The notes: a model not told the origin generated them from the letters alone. A stretch of DNA of 64,000 bases from Perlabentimonas sp034003245 (GCA_034003245.1 JAVEYY010000014.1:1-64000), one strand, 5' to 3'. Positions 9,022 through 18,230 are shown, counted from the stretch's first letter. Translations and numbers: made by a program.

Positions 9022-10977
9022 ATGTCGATCAGACTTGGGATTCGCACAAAAATGCTAGCTGGTATTATAAGTACAGTTGGGCTTATTTACATCGTATCAA
9101 TATCAATTATCTGGATAAACATTAAGAACAATGCATTTGAAGATGCAACTAACTACCTGGATGCCTACATAAGCGAAAAGGCAAATATTGCTACGGGCGA
9201 GTTTAACAACGACATGATGGTTATCCGCACTCTTGCACAGGCCTTCTCGAACTATACGGTTTTCCCCAGCGAGAAACGCGAGGAAATTGTGCGAGCTTTG
9301 TATAAAGGTGTATTCGATAAAAACCCTCACTTCTACGCGCTATGGGACAGCTGGGAGCTGAGCGAAATTGATCCGACCTGGACCAAAACTCACGGGCGAT
9401 TTGTTGAGAACTACTGGCGAAGCAACGGCAAAGTGTATAACGAAAACGAGTTTAAAAACCTTGATGGCGATAACGGCGATTACGAGCGGATAAAGCGCGA
9501 TGCCATAGAAACAGCCGAGGAACCATATCTTTACTCATACTCCGCGGGCGAACCCGAGGTTCTTATGACCAGCTTTATATCGCCCATAAAACGCAATGGA
9601 AAATATATTGGTGTAGTGGGTGTTGATATTTCGCTGGAAGAGCTACAGAACAAGGTTCGTGATCTCCATCCCTACCCCAACAGCTACATCTTCCTTATAT
9701 CTTATTTGGGGGTTTATATTGCGCATCCCAACCAGGATTTGATAAACCAACCCGTATCGGTGCCTCAGGGAAACGCAGAAACCAACACCAAGCTGATAGA
9801 AAAGATTAAACGGGGCGAGAAGTTTTCCATAAGAAGTTTTCATCACGAGCTTAATGTGCCAACCTACGTGTCGTTTGCTCCCATAAAAATTGGCGAATCG
9901 GTAACTCCCTGGAGTATGGGAATTGCTGTTCCTGTTGATGAAATTCTAAGCCAAACCAACAAGAGTATTTCACAGATTATTATTGTAGCCATAATTGGAT
10001 TACTTATTTCGGTGGTAGTAATTTGGCTTATTGCCCACTATATTATTAGCCCATTGATTGGTGTTGCAAACTACGCCAAGCGATGCAGTAATGGCGATTT
10101 TAGTCAATCGATTAGCATTAAGCGAAACGATGAGGTGGGCGATTTAGCTCAAGCACTCGACGAAACTTCAAAATCGTTTCACGAGATTACGGAGCTGGCC
10201 ATGCGAATTTCGAAGGGAGATCTGACGGAAGACCTTGAGCTATCGCTTAGTCAGCGCGATGGGGAACTAATTGTTGCATTTAAGGGGATGATTACAAAGC
10301 TACGCTCAATACTGCTCGATATCTCCAACAGCACCGATTCCATTCTGGAGGCAACGCAATCGCTCAATCTGAACTCCGATAGGGTAATGGATGCAGGAAA
10401 GGATCAGGAGTCGTTTACCGTTAAGGTTAACCAGTCGATGCTCGATATCGAAAACATATCACAACAAGCTGTACAAAGCATCTCGATAGGCGTTAAGAAG
10501 GTGGAGAAAACTGTTGAGTCGCTCAAGAGCATTGTGGAGCGCACTCAGGTTATTCAGGATATCTACAGCAAAACCAACTTTATTGCCCTCAATGCCGCCA
10601 TTGAGGCGGCTCGTGCTGGCGAGCATGGAAAAGGATTCTCCGTGGTTGCCAAGGAGATTCAAAAGCTGGCCGAGCAGAGCCGCGTGGCCGCCAACCAAAT
10701 CGACGCCATCTCGAACCAGAGCATTAGCATAGCTGAGGAGTCGCTGGCCAGCCTCTCGTCTATTGTAGGTGAAATTCAGCAGACATCACACCACATTAAG
10801 CGTATTATCGATTCGAGTGAGAACGGACAACGAAACGGTAACGCCGATTTGGTGCGCCTCAGGGAAATCACCAATGTAACCATTCAGGTGTCGAACGATA
10901 TCTCGGCCAACTCTAAGCTGCTTGCATCCAATGCCGAAAAGTTAAAAAATTCCATTAACTTCTTCGAAACAACCTAG
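9022..10977 (+). CDS. Methyl-accepting chemotaxis protein with Cache sensor
   Basis: This transmembrane receptor has 651 residues from the ATG at 9022; a TTG nine bases upstream is in frame but less likely. One TM helix near residues 10-32 is followed by an extracytoplasmic dCache-like domain (GVVGVDISLEEL is typical), a second TM helix near 320-345, a HAMP domain, and a cytoplasmic signalling domain. The conserved hairpin tip is present (FIALNAAIEAARAGEHGKGF, then LAEQS). The coiled coils around it look short. No cheA, cheW or flagellar gene is in the window, so it may work with a gliding or non-motility signalling system. Confidence 0.9.
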   Translation: MSIRLGIRTKMLAGIISTVGLIYIVSISIIWINIKNNAFEDATNYLDAYISEKANIATGEFNNDMMVIRTLAQAFSNYTVFPSEKREEIVRALYKGVFDKNPHFYALWDSWELSEIDPTWTKTHGRFVENYWRSNGKVYNENEFKNLDGDNGDYERIKRDAIETAEEPYLYSYSAGEPEVLMTSFISPIKRNGKYIGVVGVDISLEELQNKVRDLHPYPNSYIFLISYLGVYIAHPNQDLINQPVSVPQGNAETNTKLIEKIKRGEKFSIRSFHHELNVPTYVSFAPIKIGESVTPWSMGIAVPVDEILSQTNKSISQIIIVAIIGLLISVVVIWLIAHYIISPLIGVANYAKRCSNGDFSQSISIKRNDEVGDLAQALDETSKSFHEITELAMRISKGDLTEDLELSLSQRDGELIVAFKGMITKLRSILLDISNSTDSILEATQSLNLNSDRVMDAGKDQESFTVKVNQSMLDIENISQQAVQSISIGVKKVEKTVESLKSIVERTQVIQDIYSKTNFIALNAAIEAARAGEHGKGFSVVAKEIQKLAEQSRVAANQIDAISNQSISIAEESLASLSSIVGEIQQTSHHIKRIIDSSENGQRNGNADLVRLREITNVTIQVSNDISANSKLLASNAEKLKNSINFFETT

Positions 10978-11060
10978 CACAAAATGTTTCTGTAGATTAA
11001 ATGCCGAAATGTTTTTTACTTTGTGATCTTTACGCTTTTTTTGTGGGCTAAATTATCCTA

Positions 11061-12218
11061 ATGCAAAGTTTTAGATTTATTGACCTCTTCGCGGGGATTG
11101 GTGGTTTTCATATTGCCATGGAGAGCCTCGGGGGGAAATGCGTTTTCGCCTCCGAAATAGACAAGTTTGCCATTGCAACCTACCGAGCGAATTTTGGCAT
11201 CGATCCGGCCTTCGATATTACCCAGGTGCCTGAGGATAAAATTCCCCCGCACGATGTGCTGTGCGCCGGTTTTCCCTGTCAAGCGTTCTCGAAAGCTGGC
11301 AAGCAGAATGGGTTCGACGACACGCGCGGAACGCTATTCTTCGATATCCTCAGAATCCTAAAATACCATCGCCCAAAATATATTCTGCTAGAAAATGTGC
11401 GAAACCTAGTGGCTCACGACAAAGGGAGAACCTGGCAGGTGATTCACAAAAATCTGATTGATTTAGGATACCTAATCCCTCACAAGCCTATTATTATTAG
11501 CCCTCACCAAATTGGTGTTCCCCAACTCCGCGACAGGGTTTTTATTCCGGGCATCCTAACTGAGCATGCCCATGAAAATGAGCTCAAAATTTCGATGCCA
11601 AAACCAAAGAGAAACGCCACAATGGCGCAAACAGCAATAGACCGAAAAACAGCCAAAGATTTAAAAATTTCCGATTACGAGGAATACGTTTTATCGGCCT
11701 GGAACGATTTTCTGCAGGGTCTAAACCACCGGGTTTTGGGCTTCCCGGTGTGGGCAAATGAATTTAGAAAAACATACAGTACGGAACATCTGCCCAGATG
11801 GAAACAGGAGTTTATCAGAAAAAACAGGGAACTTTACGCTTCAAACCAGCGGCATATTGATGGCTGGCTGGAGAAGTACAATAACCTGTTGGAGTTTGTG
11901 CCAACGCATACCAAGTTCGAGTGGCAAGCTGGTACATCCATTAAAAGCGTGTGGGATGGAATAATCCAGTTCCGCCCATCGGGAATTCGCGTAAAACGAC
12001 CAACAGAGTTTCCCGCGCTAGTGGCCATGGTGCATGTTCCCATTATTGGTTGGGAAAAGCGACGCATTACCCCGCGCGAAGCGGCCAATCTACAGGGTTT
12101 TCCGAAATCGTACATTATAAACTCCAGCCAGCAGCAGGCGTTTAAACAGTTTGGAAACTCGGTGAATGTGGATGTGGTGAGGTATATTGCCAAGCAGCTC
12201 TTCGAGAAAAATTCGTAG
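11061..12218 (+). CDS. DNA (cytosine-5) methyltransferase, solitary
   Basis: This enzyme of 385 residues methylates C5 of cytosine in a specific DNA site. The ordered motifs are clear: I (DLFAGIGGF), IV (GFPCQAFSKAG, with the catalytic Cys), VI (ENVRNL), VIII (QLRDRVF), IX (RITPREAANLQGFP) and X (FGNSVNVDVV). The target-recognition region lies between VIII and IX, about residues 170-320. No restriction endonuclease or Vsr nuclease flanks it: a chemoreceptor lies upstream and a caspase-like gene downstream. It may be an orphan methylase or the remnant of a restriction system. The target site cannot be predicted. Confidence 0.92.
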   Translation: MQSFRFIDLFAGIGGFHIAMESLGGKCVFASEIDKFAIATYRANFGIDPAFDITQVPEDKIPPHDVLCAGFPCQAFSKAGKQNGFDDTRGTLFFDILRILKYHRPKYILLENVRNLVAHDKGRTWQVIHKNLIDLGYLIPHKPIIISPHQIGVPQLRDRVFIPGILTEHAHENELKISMPKPKRNATMAQTAIDRKTAKDLKISDYEEYVLSAWNDFLQGLNHRVLGFPVWANEFRKTYSTEHLPRWKQEFIRKNRELYASNQRHIDGWLEKYNNLLEFVPTHTKFEWQAGTSIKSVWDGIIQFRPSGIRVKRPTEFPALVAMVHVPIIGWEKRRITPREAANLQGFPKSYIINSSQQQAFKQFGNSVNVDVVRYIAKQLFEKNS

Positions 12219-12233
12219 AAATCATTTGTCCTG

Positions 12234-12264
12234 TTGAAATGTACTAGTTTACGCCTTAACTTTG
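12234..12264 (+). promoter_or_regulatory. Bacteroidota-type promoter for the caspase-like gene
   Basis: TTG at 12234-12236 is separated by 20 bp from TAACTTTG at 12257-12264, matching the TTTG / TAnnTTTG consensus. It lies about 40 bp before the caspase-like gene. Confidence 0.6.
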
Positions 12265-12304
12265 TCCCGCTTAACTAGAGCCTTTTTTCTAACAGCCAAG
12301 CCCA

Positions 12305-13594
12305 ATGAAAAAGATACTAATTCCTAAACTTATAGCATTCTCGATAATACTGAGCTCATGCGCCACCATTCTGTTTGGCACCAAACAGCGCGTTAAGATT
12401 GAAACCGAACCCGCTGGAGCCATGGTGCTGGTTAACGGTAAACCCACCAATAAAACGACTCCCTGCGAGATTAAAATCCCCCGGAAGCAGCCCATGGGCA
12501 AAGATCTTAGGCGAGAGGTAACCTATGGTATACAAAAAGAGAATTATAACTACGTTGAGTTTAAGGATTACGCTTCGAAAAATGTGCTGGTTGGATTCTT
12601 CTCGTGGTACCCCTTTGTTTTTCCTGGGGTAGTCGATCTAATTACTGGTTCCAATAACAGGTATTCACGCAGCCATTCCCTTGTTCTTCAGCCCCTGTCA
12701 AACCCCGTTGTGGTTAGAACTGATACCATTGTAAAGACGGAAATCGTTTACGTAGATGCCGAAAAGGCCAAACCAAAATACACCTTTGAGCGGTTTTCGG
12801 ATGTGGATAGGGATATTCCAAAGGTTGGCTCAGAAAATCCCCGAAGGTTTGCGCTAATAATTGGCAACGAGGACTACAGTACACATCAGCTGGGATTATC
12901 TGCCGAGGTAAATGTGCACTTTGCCCGTAACGATGCCAGTGCCTTTCGGGAGTATGCAATTAATATCCTTGGAATACCCGAAAGGAATATAACCTTTCTA
13001 CTCGATGCCACCACCGGACAAATGCGGCAAGCCCTCAACAAGATAAATGCACTAACCCGAAGTACCTACGGCGAAGCCGAGGTGGTGGTTTACTACGCCG
13101 GGCATGGCTTACCCGACGAGGCAACACGCGAACCCTATCTGATACCCGTTGATGTGAGCGGTAAGAACACGGCCGACGGCATTAAGTTAAGCGAGTTTTA
13201 CCAAAGGCTATCCGAGCATCCGGCGAAGCGAGTAACCGTGTTTATCGATGCTTGCTTCTCGGGCGGTGCCCGCGATCAGGGTTTGCTGGCTGCCCGTGCA
13301 GTGAGGGTTCGTCCACGCGAAAATCCGCTAGGCGGAAATCTGGTAGTGTTTACGGCTAGTAGTGGCGATCAATCGTCGTTGCCTTATACCGAGCAGCAAC
13401 ACGGCTTTTTCACCTATCATCTACTTAAGCTGATGAAAGAGCGTGGCGCAGCGCTAAGCTACGGCGAGCTGGCCGACTACATGAGAAAACATATCGAGGT
13501 GGAGTCCATCCTCGTTAATGAGAAGGAGCAAACACCACAGGTGATCATTAGCCCAAGTGTTGAAAGCAGCTGGATGAATTGGACATTTAAATAA
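12305..13594 (+). CDS. Caspase-family (C14) lipoprotein with PEGA-like domain
   Basis: This exported protein of 429 residues has a lipoprotein signal (LSSC). Residues about 28-105 form a PEGA-like beta domain (KIETEPAGAMVLVNGKPTNKT). Residues about 170-425 form a caspase/metacaspase-fold peptidase with the catalytic His in YYAGHG and the catalytic Cys in DACFSGG. The RRFALIIGNEDY start of the domain is typical of bacterial C14 proteins. Because of the lipoprotein signal the protease should sit in the cell envelope, not the cytosol. It has its own promoter and is followed by a convergent gene. Confidence 0.9.
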   Translation: MKKILIPKLIAFSIILSSCATILFGTKQRVKIETEPAGAMVLVNGKPTNKTTPCEIKIPRKQPMGKDLRREVTYGIQKENYNYVEFKDYASKNVLVGFFSWYPFVFPGVVDLITGSNNRYSRSHSLVLQPLSNPVVVRTDTIVKTEIVYVDAEKAKPKYTFERFSDVDRDIPKVGSENPRRFALIIGNEDYSTHQLGLSAEVNVHFARNDASAFREYAINILGIPERNITFLLDATTGQMRQALNKINALTRSTYGEAEVVVYYAGHGLPDEATREPYLIPVDVSGKNTADGIKLSEFYQRLSEHPAKRVTVFIDACFSGGARDQGLLAARAVRVRPRENPLGGNLVVFTASSGDQSSLPYTEQQHGFFTYHLLKLMKERGAALSYGELADYMRKHIEVESILVNEKEQTPQVIISPSVESSWMNWTFK

Positions 13595-13645
13595 CCAGCC
13601 GGTTTTTTCCTAAGCCATTATTTCCCTTTTCTGGAGCAGCCTACA

Positions 13646-14704
13646 CTACTCCTGAAAAAAGTAAATCTCTGCCAGATTCCGTACCGAGAAATCGGCATAG
13701 AATGCCGATGGATGGTACAACCTAAAGTGGCCACTTTTCTGCTTGTTGTCGGGAATGGCCAATATGGGCTCCACCTGATCGACCCGGTTAAACAGCTCAC
13801 TTACGCTAAAAACGTTACGAAACCCATCCTTACCCACCACGAAGGCAACCCCATTGCGCATCCATTCCGAGTAGTTGGGCTCAAAATGCTCGCTTACAAA
13901 GGGCCTTAGAATTGGCCCCTCGAAGGTGGGTGTATCGTGGTAACCCATGCCCATACCGAAGAAGACGGAGTTGTAGCGAAGATGAGGAATATCCGACACA
14001 TTATTATCCACAACGCGTTTCAGCTCGTTGTTGAAAACCAAATTAACTGTTGGGCTGTAAGGATCCTCCAGTTTCCTGTTAATGGTATACTCCTTCCTGT
14101 CGAACGAACGGACAATAATTCTGTTGGGGTTTTCGAGTTCACGGTATGCAAACAAGTCACCCCCTGCAACCAACTTCCATACAGTTCCTTTGGGGTAATT
14201 AACTTCAACCTTATAGGGTTCAATGCTAGCCTGCTCGGTGGCTATAATTACCTGATGCATGGTGTGGTTTAGAAATATCTCGGCCCACGAAAAGGTAACA
14301 CGGTCGCCCTTATCGTTCTCAACAATAATGTACACATCAGTAGCAGGAACAAACTCCTCGGCATTCTTCTTGTCGAGCTTAAAAGGATTAAGCAGGTCGA
14401 ACAACGAATACCCCCGGTATCGGTAGGCTCCGGTGAAAACCACCTTGCCCGAATCACCCTGAACAGCCATTTTATGCAAAACCTCGCGCTTTAGGTACCT
14501 TTTGTACTTAACCTTCCCAGGGTTCTGCACCTCGCCCTCAACCATCAGCACACCAGGTTTCAATTTGGTCTCATCGGTTCGATGGTAAAAGCTATTTCCA
14601 TCGGCATTGTAGCCACGCGTTGCACCCGAAATGGCATCGGGAATTATATTGCACGATGATAATATCACAATTAGAAGAACTGCCAGTAACATTAATCTTT
14701 TCAT
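13646..14704 (-). CDS. Lipoprotein with SUOX-like fold and SGAT motif
   Basis: This protein of 352 residues has a lipoprotein signal (LSSC). Right after the lipid Cys it carries DAISGAT, which matches the Dxx(S/T)GAT pattern of covalent FMN sites. The remainder (GVLMVEGEVQNPG, then RGYSLFDLL, VTFSWAEIFL and VWKLVAGGDLFAYRE) reads like the fold of sulfite-oxidase-type molybdopterin domains, possibly in two copies. There is no cysteine after the lipobox, so a molybdenum ligand is missing and it is unlikely to be a Moco enzyme. It lies 22 bp behind the TonB receptor at 14727-17057, and a binding role for the receptor's substrate is a reasonable guess. The fold is an inference. Confidence 0.6.
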   Translation of the reverse strand: MKRLMLLAVLLIVILSSCNIIPDAISGATRGYNADGNSFYHRTDETKLKPGVLMVEGEVQNPGKVKYKRYLKREVLHKMAVQGDSGKVVFTGAYRYRGYSLFDLLNPFKLDKKNAEEFVPATDVYIIVENDKGDRVTFSWAEIFLNHTMHQVIIATEQASIEPYKVEVNYPKGTVWKLVAGGDLFAYRELENPNRIIVRSFDRKEYTINRKLEDPYSPTVNLVFNNELKRVVDNNVSDIPHLRYNSVFFGMGMGYHDTPTFEGPILRPFVSEHFEPNYSEWMRNGVAFVVGKDGFRNVFSVSELFNRVDQVEPILAIPDNKQKSGHFRLYHPSAFYADFSVRNLAEIYFFQE

Positions 14705-14726
14705 ACCAAACAGGATATAAGTTTTG

Positions 14727-17057
14727 TTAAATTTTTGCTTTAACCTCTAGAATAATAAACCGGCCAGGCCCAACGGACATACTGCTCTCGTAGATTTGCT
14801 TGTCGAGGATATTCTGCACGTTTAGCGACAGGTCGATATGGTTGAAGAGTTCGCGCGAGAACTTGAGATCGACTGTAAAAGCGGCTGGCAGCTGGTTGCT
14901 CAGAACCCAATCATCATAGGCATTTAAATCGTTGATGTACATTTTGCCCGTGTAACGCGAAGTTATGCTGGCATTAATCCACCGATGGCGAAACAGAGCC
15001 CCCAAGCGGAACGAGTGCATGGGCACATCGGTTAGAAATTTGCCTGTAAGGTCGAGTTCTGCAGGAAGTAGATAGTCTTCGGGGAGGTTAATGTTTGCCT
15101 CCGAGGGATCGTACTTGCTGATTTTTGAATGGGCAAAGGCATAGCTGCCAAAAAGGGTAAGATGACGAAGGGGTGTGGCAGTAAAATCGGTTTCAAATCC
15201 AAGTATATCAACTCCCGAAATATTTGCTGGTATCATAATGGGTCTAATAAAACCCATGTCGATGGAATCGCCGGTTGAAACGTAGTATAGGAAATCCTTT
15301 CCCTTGGAGTAGAATGCGCTTGCGGCCAGCTTAATGCCTTCGGCAGGCTTAAAATCACCACCTATCTCAAAATTATCGAGGTATTCGGGTGTAAGATTCT
15401 TATTCACCACCTTAAACCCACCGCGCACGCGGCCCGATCGACAAAGATCGTCGAGCACTGAAGGGCGAAAACCCCTGCTGTAGCTGGCGTACACCCTAAA
15501 GGTGTCGTTGGGCTTAAACTGCATCGATAGCCTTGGGCTAAATGCGCCCCAGCTAACGGGATCCTGCCCTGTGAACTGGTATCCATTCATAAAGTTGGTC
15601 TCGGCCGATGGGGAGTGAATCAAAAACTCGCCATCGTAAAATCGGGCATAATCATATCTAACACCTGCAGTAATGCTGAGCTGATCATCTAAAAGGCTTA
15701 TCTCGTCCTGCAGGTAAATGCCAATGAAGTCCATTTTGCCACTATTATCAACCTTATCGGTTGAGGTGTAGTACACATCGGAGGCATCTACCTGGCCAAG
15801 CCGAACGTCAACACCACCGGTAAAAGTATGAATTCCCTTAGTATAGTTTGCGCTGGTAAGTATGCCGTAATCGCTGCGGAGCGAAAGCACATCGTACCAG
15901 GTGTAGTCGTCCTTCATCCACTCGCTAACGCGCTTGTAGTACTCACGTTGAAAGAATGTAGATGCGCTCCAGTTCACATTTCCAGCTTTGCCCTTAAACA
16001 CGGAACGAATCTGGTAGGTGTCGTACTCTCGGGTATTGCCCAGCGGCTGGTAAACCTGCTCGCCTGTGGTGCGCACATCGTCGAAAAGGGTAAAGTCCAC
16101 CTCGGCTGAGAACTGCTCACCGCCATCGTAGCCACCTTTAAAATGAACAACCTTTTCCTCGAAGGTTGATTTTACAATATATGGATTCTCGAGCTGCTCG
16201 GTAAGCGACTGCGTGATGTACCCATCACTGTTACGGAATAGACCGTTGGCCGCCCAGTAAAAGCCGTTGCTTAAACTTCCCGCCAGCTTGGCATTTACAC
16301 CTTTGGTGTTGTAGGTTCCGTAGTGAGCCGATACGCTACCCTCAATCTTCTCCTTGGGTTTACGGGTAACCACGTTAATAATGCCCCCCATGGCGTTTCC
16401 GCCATACAGAGCCGATCCAGGACCTTTGATCACCTCAATACGTTCAATCTCACCGGTTGATATTAGGTTCCAGTTCACCGAGCCGCCATCGGCCTTGTTA
16501 ACGGGCACCCCGTTTAGTAAAACAAGCGTGCGAGCCTGCTCCTTGGCGCTTACGCCGCGCATCGATACGGTTGCACGAAACGAGAACAGCCCAAAAGAGC
16601 GAGCCGTATGCACTCCGGGGAGAAGTGCCAAAAGCTCATCGACGCTTTGGTACGATGTGAGGGCAATTCTTTCGGGGGTAATAACCTCTACCCTACCGGG
16701 GATATCACCAATGCGACTCTCGGTGCGAGTTGCCGATATCACTACCTCATCGATAAACAGCTCGTCCTCCTCCATCTGAAAATCGATAATGCTTTCGCCC
16801 TCTATGAGCTGAACTCTTTTTTGCTGGGGTTTGTAACCAACAAGCGTTGCGCTTACGGTGTACCTACCTGCAGTAAGGCTGCTAAAAGAATACTCGCCCT
16901 TGGCAGAGGTTGCTGTTCCCTGCTGACCAATGGTAATATGAACCCCCTCGAGTGGTTTGCCCGAATTTCTATCGCTAACTACTCCCCTAACACTGCTTTG
17001 CGATATCGCAATAAATGGAATTAGGGTTATAAAAATAATGATGCCTATCTTTTTCAT
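14727..17057 (-). CDS. TonB-dependent receptor 1
   Basis: This outer-membrane active transporter of 776 residues has a signal peptide, a carboxypeptidase-regulatory-like domain (residues about 22-100, GVVSDRNSGKPLEGVHI), a TonB-box-like stretch (EVVISATRTE), a plug (about 115-225, with VIKGPGSALYGGNAMGG) and a beta-barrel to the end. It is paralogous to the receptor at 21673-23973: both contain a KDF/RDF-x-Y-(Y/F)VSTGDSID segment and an RPI...NIS segment in the barrel. The lipoprotein at 17111-18004 lies 53 bp upstream and the SUOX-like lipoprotein 22 bp downstream, so the three probably form one operon. The substrate is unknown. Confidence 0.92.
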   Translation of the reverse strand: MKKIGIIIFITLIPFIAISQSSVRGVVSDRNSGKPLEGVHITIGQQGTATSAKGEYSFSSLTAGRYTVSATLVGYKPQQKRVQLIEGESIIDFQMEEDELFIDEVVISATRTESRIGDIPGRVEVITPERIALTSYQSVDELLALLPGVHTARSFGLFSFRATVSMRGVSAKEQARTLVLLNGVPVNKADGGSVNWNLISTGEIERIEVIKGPGSALYGGNAMGGIINVVTRKPKEKIEGSVSAHYGTYNTKGVNAKLAGSLSNGFYWAANGLFRNSDGYITQSLTEQLENPYIVKSTFEEKVVHFKGGYDGGEQFSAEVDFTLFDDVRTTGEQVYQPLGNTREYDTYQIRSVFKGKAGNVNWSASTFFQREYYKRVSEWMKDDYTWYDVLSLRSDYGILTSANYTKGIHTFTGGVDVRLGQVDASDVYYTSTDKVDNSGKMDFIGIYLQDEISLLDDQLSITAGVRYDYARFYDGEFLIHSPSAETNFMNGYQFTGQDPVSWGAFSPRLSMQFKPNDTFRVYASYSRGFRPSVLDDLCRSGRVRGGFKVVNKNLTPEYLDNFEIGGDFKPAEGIKLAASAFYSKGKDFLYYVSTGDSIDMGFIRPIMIPANISGVDILGFETDFTATPLRHLTLFGSYAFAHSKISKYDPSEANINLPEDYLLPAELDLTGKFLTDVPMHSFRLGALFRHRWINASITSRYTGKMYINDLNAYDDWVLSNQLPAAFTVDLKFSRELFNHIDLSLNVQNILDKQIYESSMSVGPGRFIILEVKAKI

Positions 17058-17110
17058 ACAATTGATTGAAGTAATGCGACGCCCAAAAACCTGGCGATGC
17101 CAATTTATGA

Positions 17111-18004
17111 TTACTCTTGCACCTTAATCTCCAGCTCCATGTACCCATCGGTAGTCGTATCGGCATGCTTAACCCGAATAATACCATACTCTCCCTGTTG
17201 GGTTTTAAATGGCACAAGCTTACCCGTGTAACAGAACTTACAGTTACCGCTAGAAGTGCCCGGCTTAAACGAGCTTACCAGCAAGCTGTCGTTGCTGGCG
17301 GCCAAGAACTCATCGAGCTGTACCAGATCGTTATCAGTGGCGTTGTAGTCGTATACCGTTGAGTTGCGGGTTGTCCAATTGCTAACTACGGGGTAGTAGC
17401 TGGGAGCGGTTGTGTACTGCGGACAGTTAAGTGTGGGCGACCATTTGCCTCCGGTGTAGTACACAAAGGCCAGTATATCAACTGCGGCCTCGTTCCCGGT
17501 TACGGTTTCGGCCGTGTAGGTGTTGCCCGTCCTTACATCGAGAAAATGGGGAAACTCGGTATTATCCTGCATACCAATTTTTATCGATTCGTAATGCCTT
17601 ATGGGGCCATAGGCTGTTCCTTCACCCAGATTAACGGTAAGGGTAAGAATTGAAGAGTCACGGTTGGCATTCATGGCCATAAATCGCCATATCTCCTGGG
17701 GAGCATTCGATTTTACCGCATTTAGGGTGTAGTGATAATCCTGATCGGGAATAAATAGACCCAGGTCGGACTCAGTGATAACCTGAGTTGGGGTAATCCT
17801 TTGCACGCGAATATTTGTAAGGGGTTCGCCACCTCCATTGGCCACAATGCCAAAGGAGAGCTTTCCGCCGAGGGGTACCTCATTGCCATCCTGGGTAAAG
17901 CTTCCTGCCTGGAATTCAATGTGTGGGGGTGTACCTTGGGGCTTCTCGCCACTGCACCCAAGCAAAAGGATTACTATGGGCAGGCACAAAAAACATCTAA
18001 CCAT
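17111..18004 (-). CDS. Receptor-associated lipoprotein A (Ig-like plus shared C-terminal domain)
   Basis: This protein of 297 residues has a lipoprotein signal (LLLGC). Residues about 28-125 look like an Ig-like domain (ending LTLTVNLGEGT). The C-terminal 170 residues belong to a domain shared with the lipoproteins at 18287-19069 and 20643-21551, marked by a YT...DILAFVYY stretch, NWTTRNST and a terminal FKTQQGEYGIIRVKH block. It alone has a CKFC motif where the others have a GRKKAK- or GNRKAK-like stretch. It lies 53 bp before TonB receptor 1 on the same strand, which suggests a surface-exposed partner of that receptor. I recognise no named family. Confidence 0.7.
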   Translation of the reverse strand: MVRCFLCLPIVILLLGCSGEKPQGTPPHIEFQAGSFTQDGNEVPLGGKLSFGIVANGGGEPLTNIRVQRITPTQVITESDLGLFIPDQDYHYTLNAVKSNAPQEIWRFMAMNANRDSSILTLTVNLGEGTAYGPIRHYESIKIGMQDNTEFPHFLDVRTGNTYTAETVTGNEAAVDILAFVYYTGGKWSPTLNCPQYTTAPSYYPVVSNWTTRNSTVYDYNATDNDLVQLDEFLAASNDSLLVSSFKPGTSSGNCKFCYTGKLVPFKTQQGEYGIIRVKHADTTTDGYMELEIKVQE

Positions 18005-18113
18005 AATTCAATGCGGTTTAGCTGGTGTATTCTTGCAGTAGTAGTTGACTGGTAAAATTTATCATAGTGAATGCTGGGCTTAGTTGCGTTTGTGCAATAA
18101 TTTTAAAAAGTAA

Positions 18114-18152
18114 CACAAAGTTCGCAAAGGAGGCACAAAGAGACACAAAGAT
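18114..18152. repeat. CACAAAG-type intergenic repeat
   Basis: The motif CACAAAG occurs three times in close spacing (acacaaagttcgcaaagg, ggcacaaag, gacacaaag). The phrase is of the same kind as the one at 3465-3576. It lies between lipoproteins A and B. Nothing else is recognised in the gap 18005-18286 apart from the terminator at 18231. Confidence 0.45.
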
Positions 18153-18230
18153 GTGATGAGTAAATAATTGCTCTTTAAAGGTCTTTCTTACGTTTTGTTA
18201 TATTAACTAAACTACGTTGCTTAAAATATT

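Noticed and set aside
12305..13594. Caspase-like gene plus DNA methylase as an abortive-infection system
   Set aside because: The caspase protein has a lipoprotein signal and its own promoter, so it is exported and not obviously linked to the methylase.
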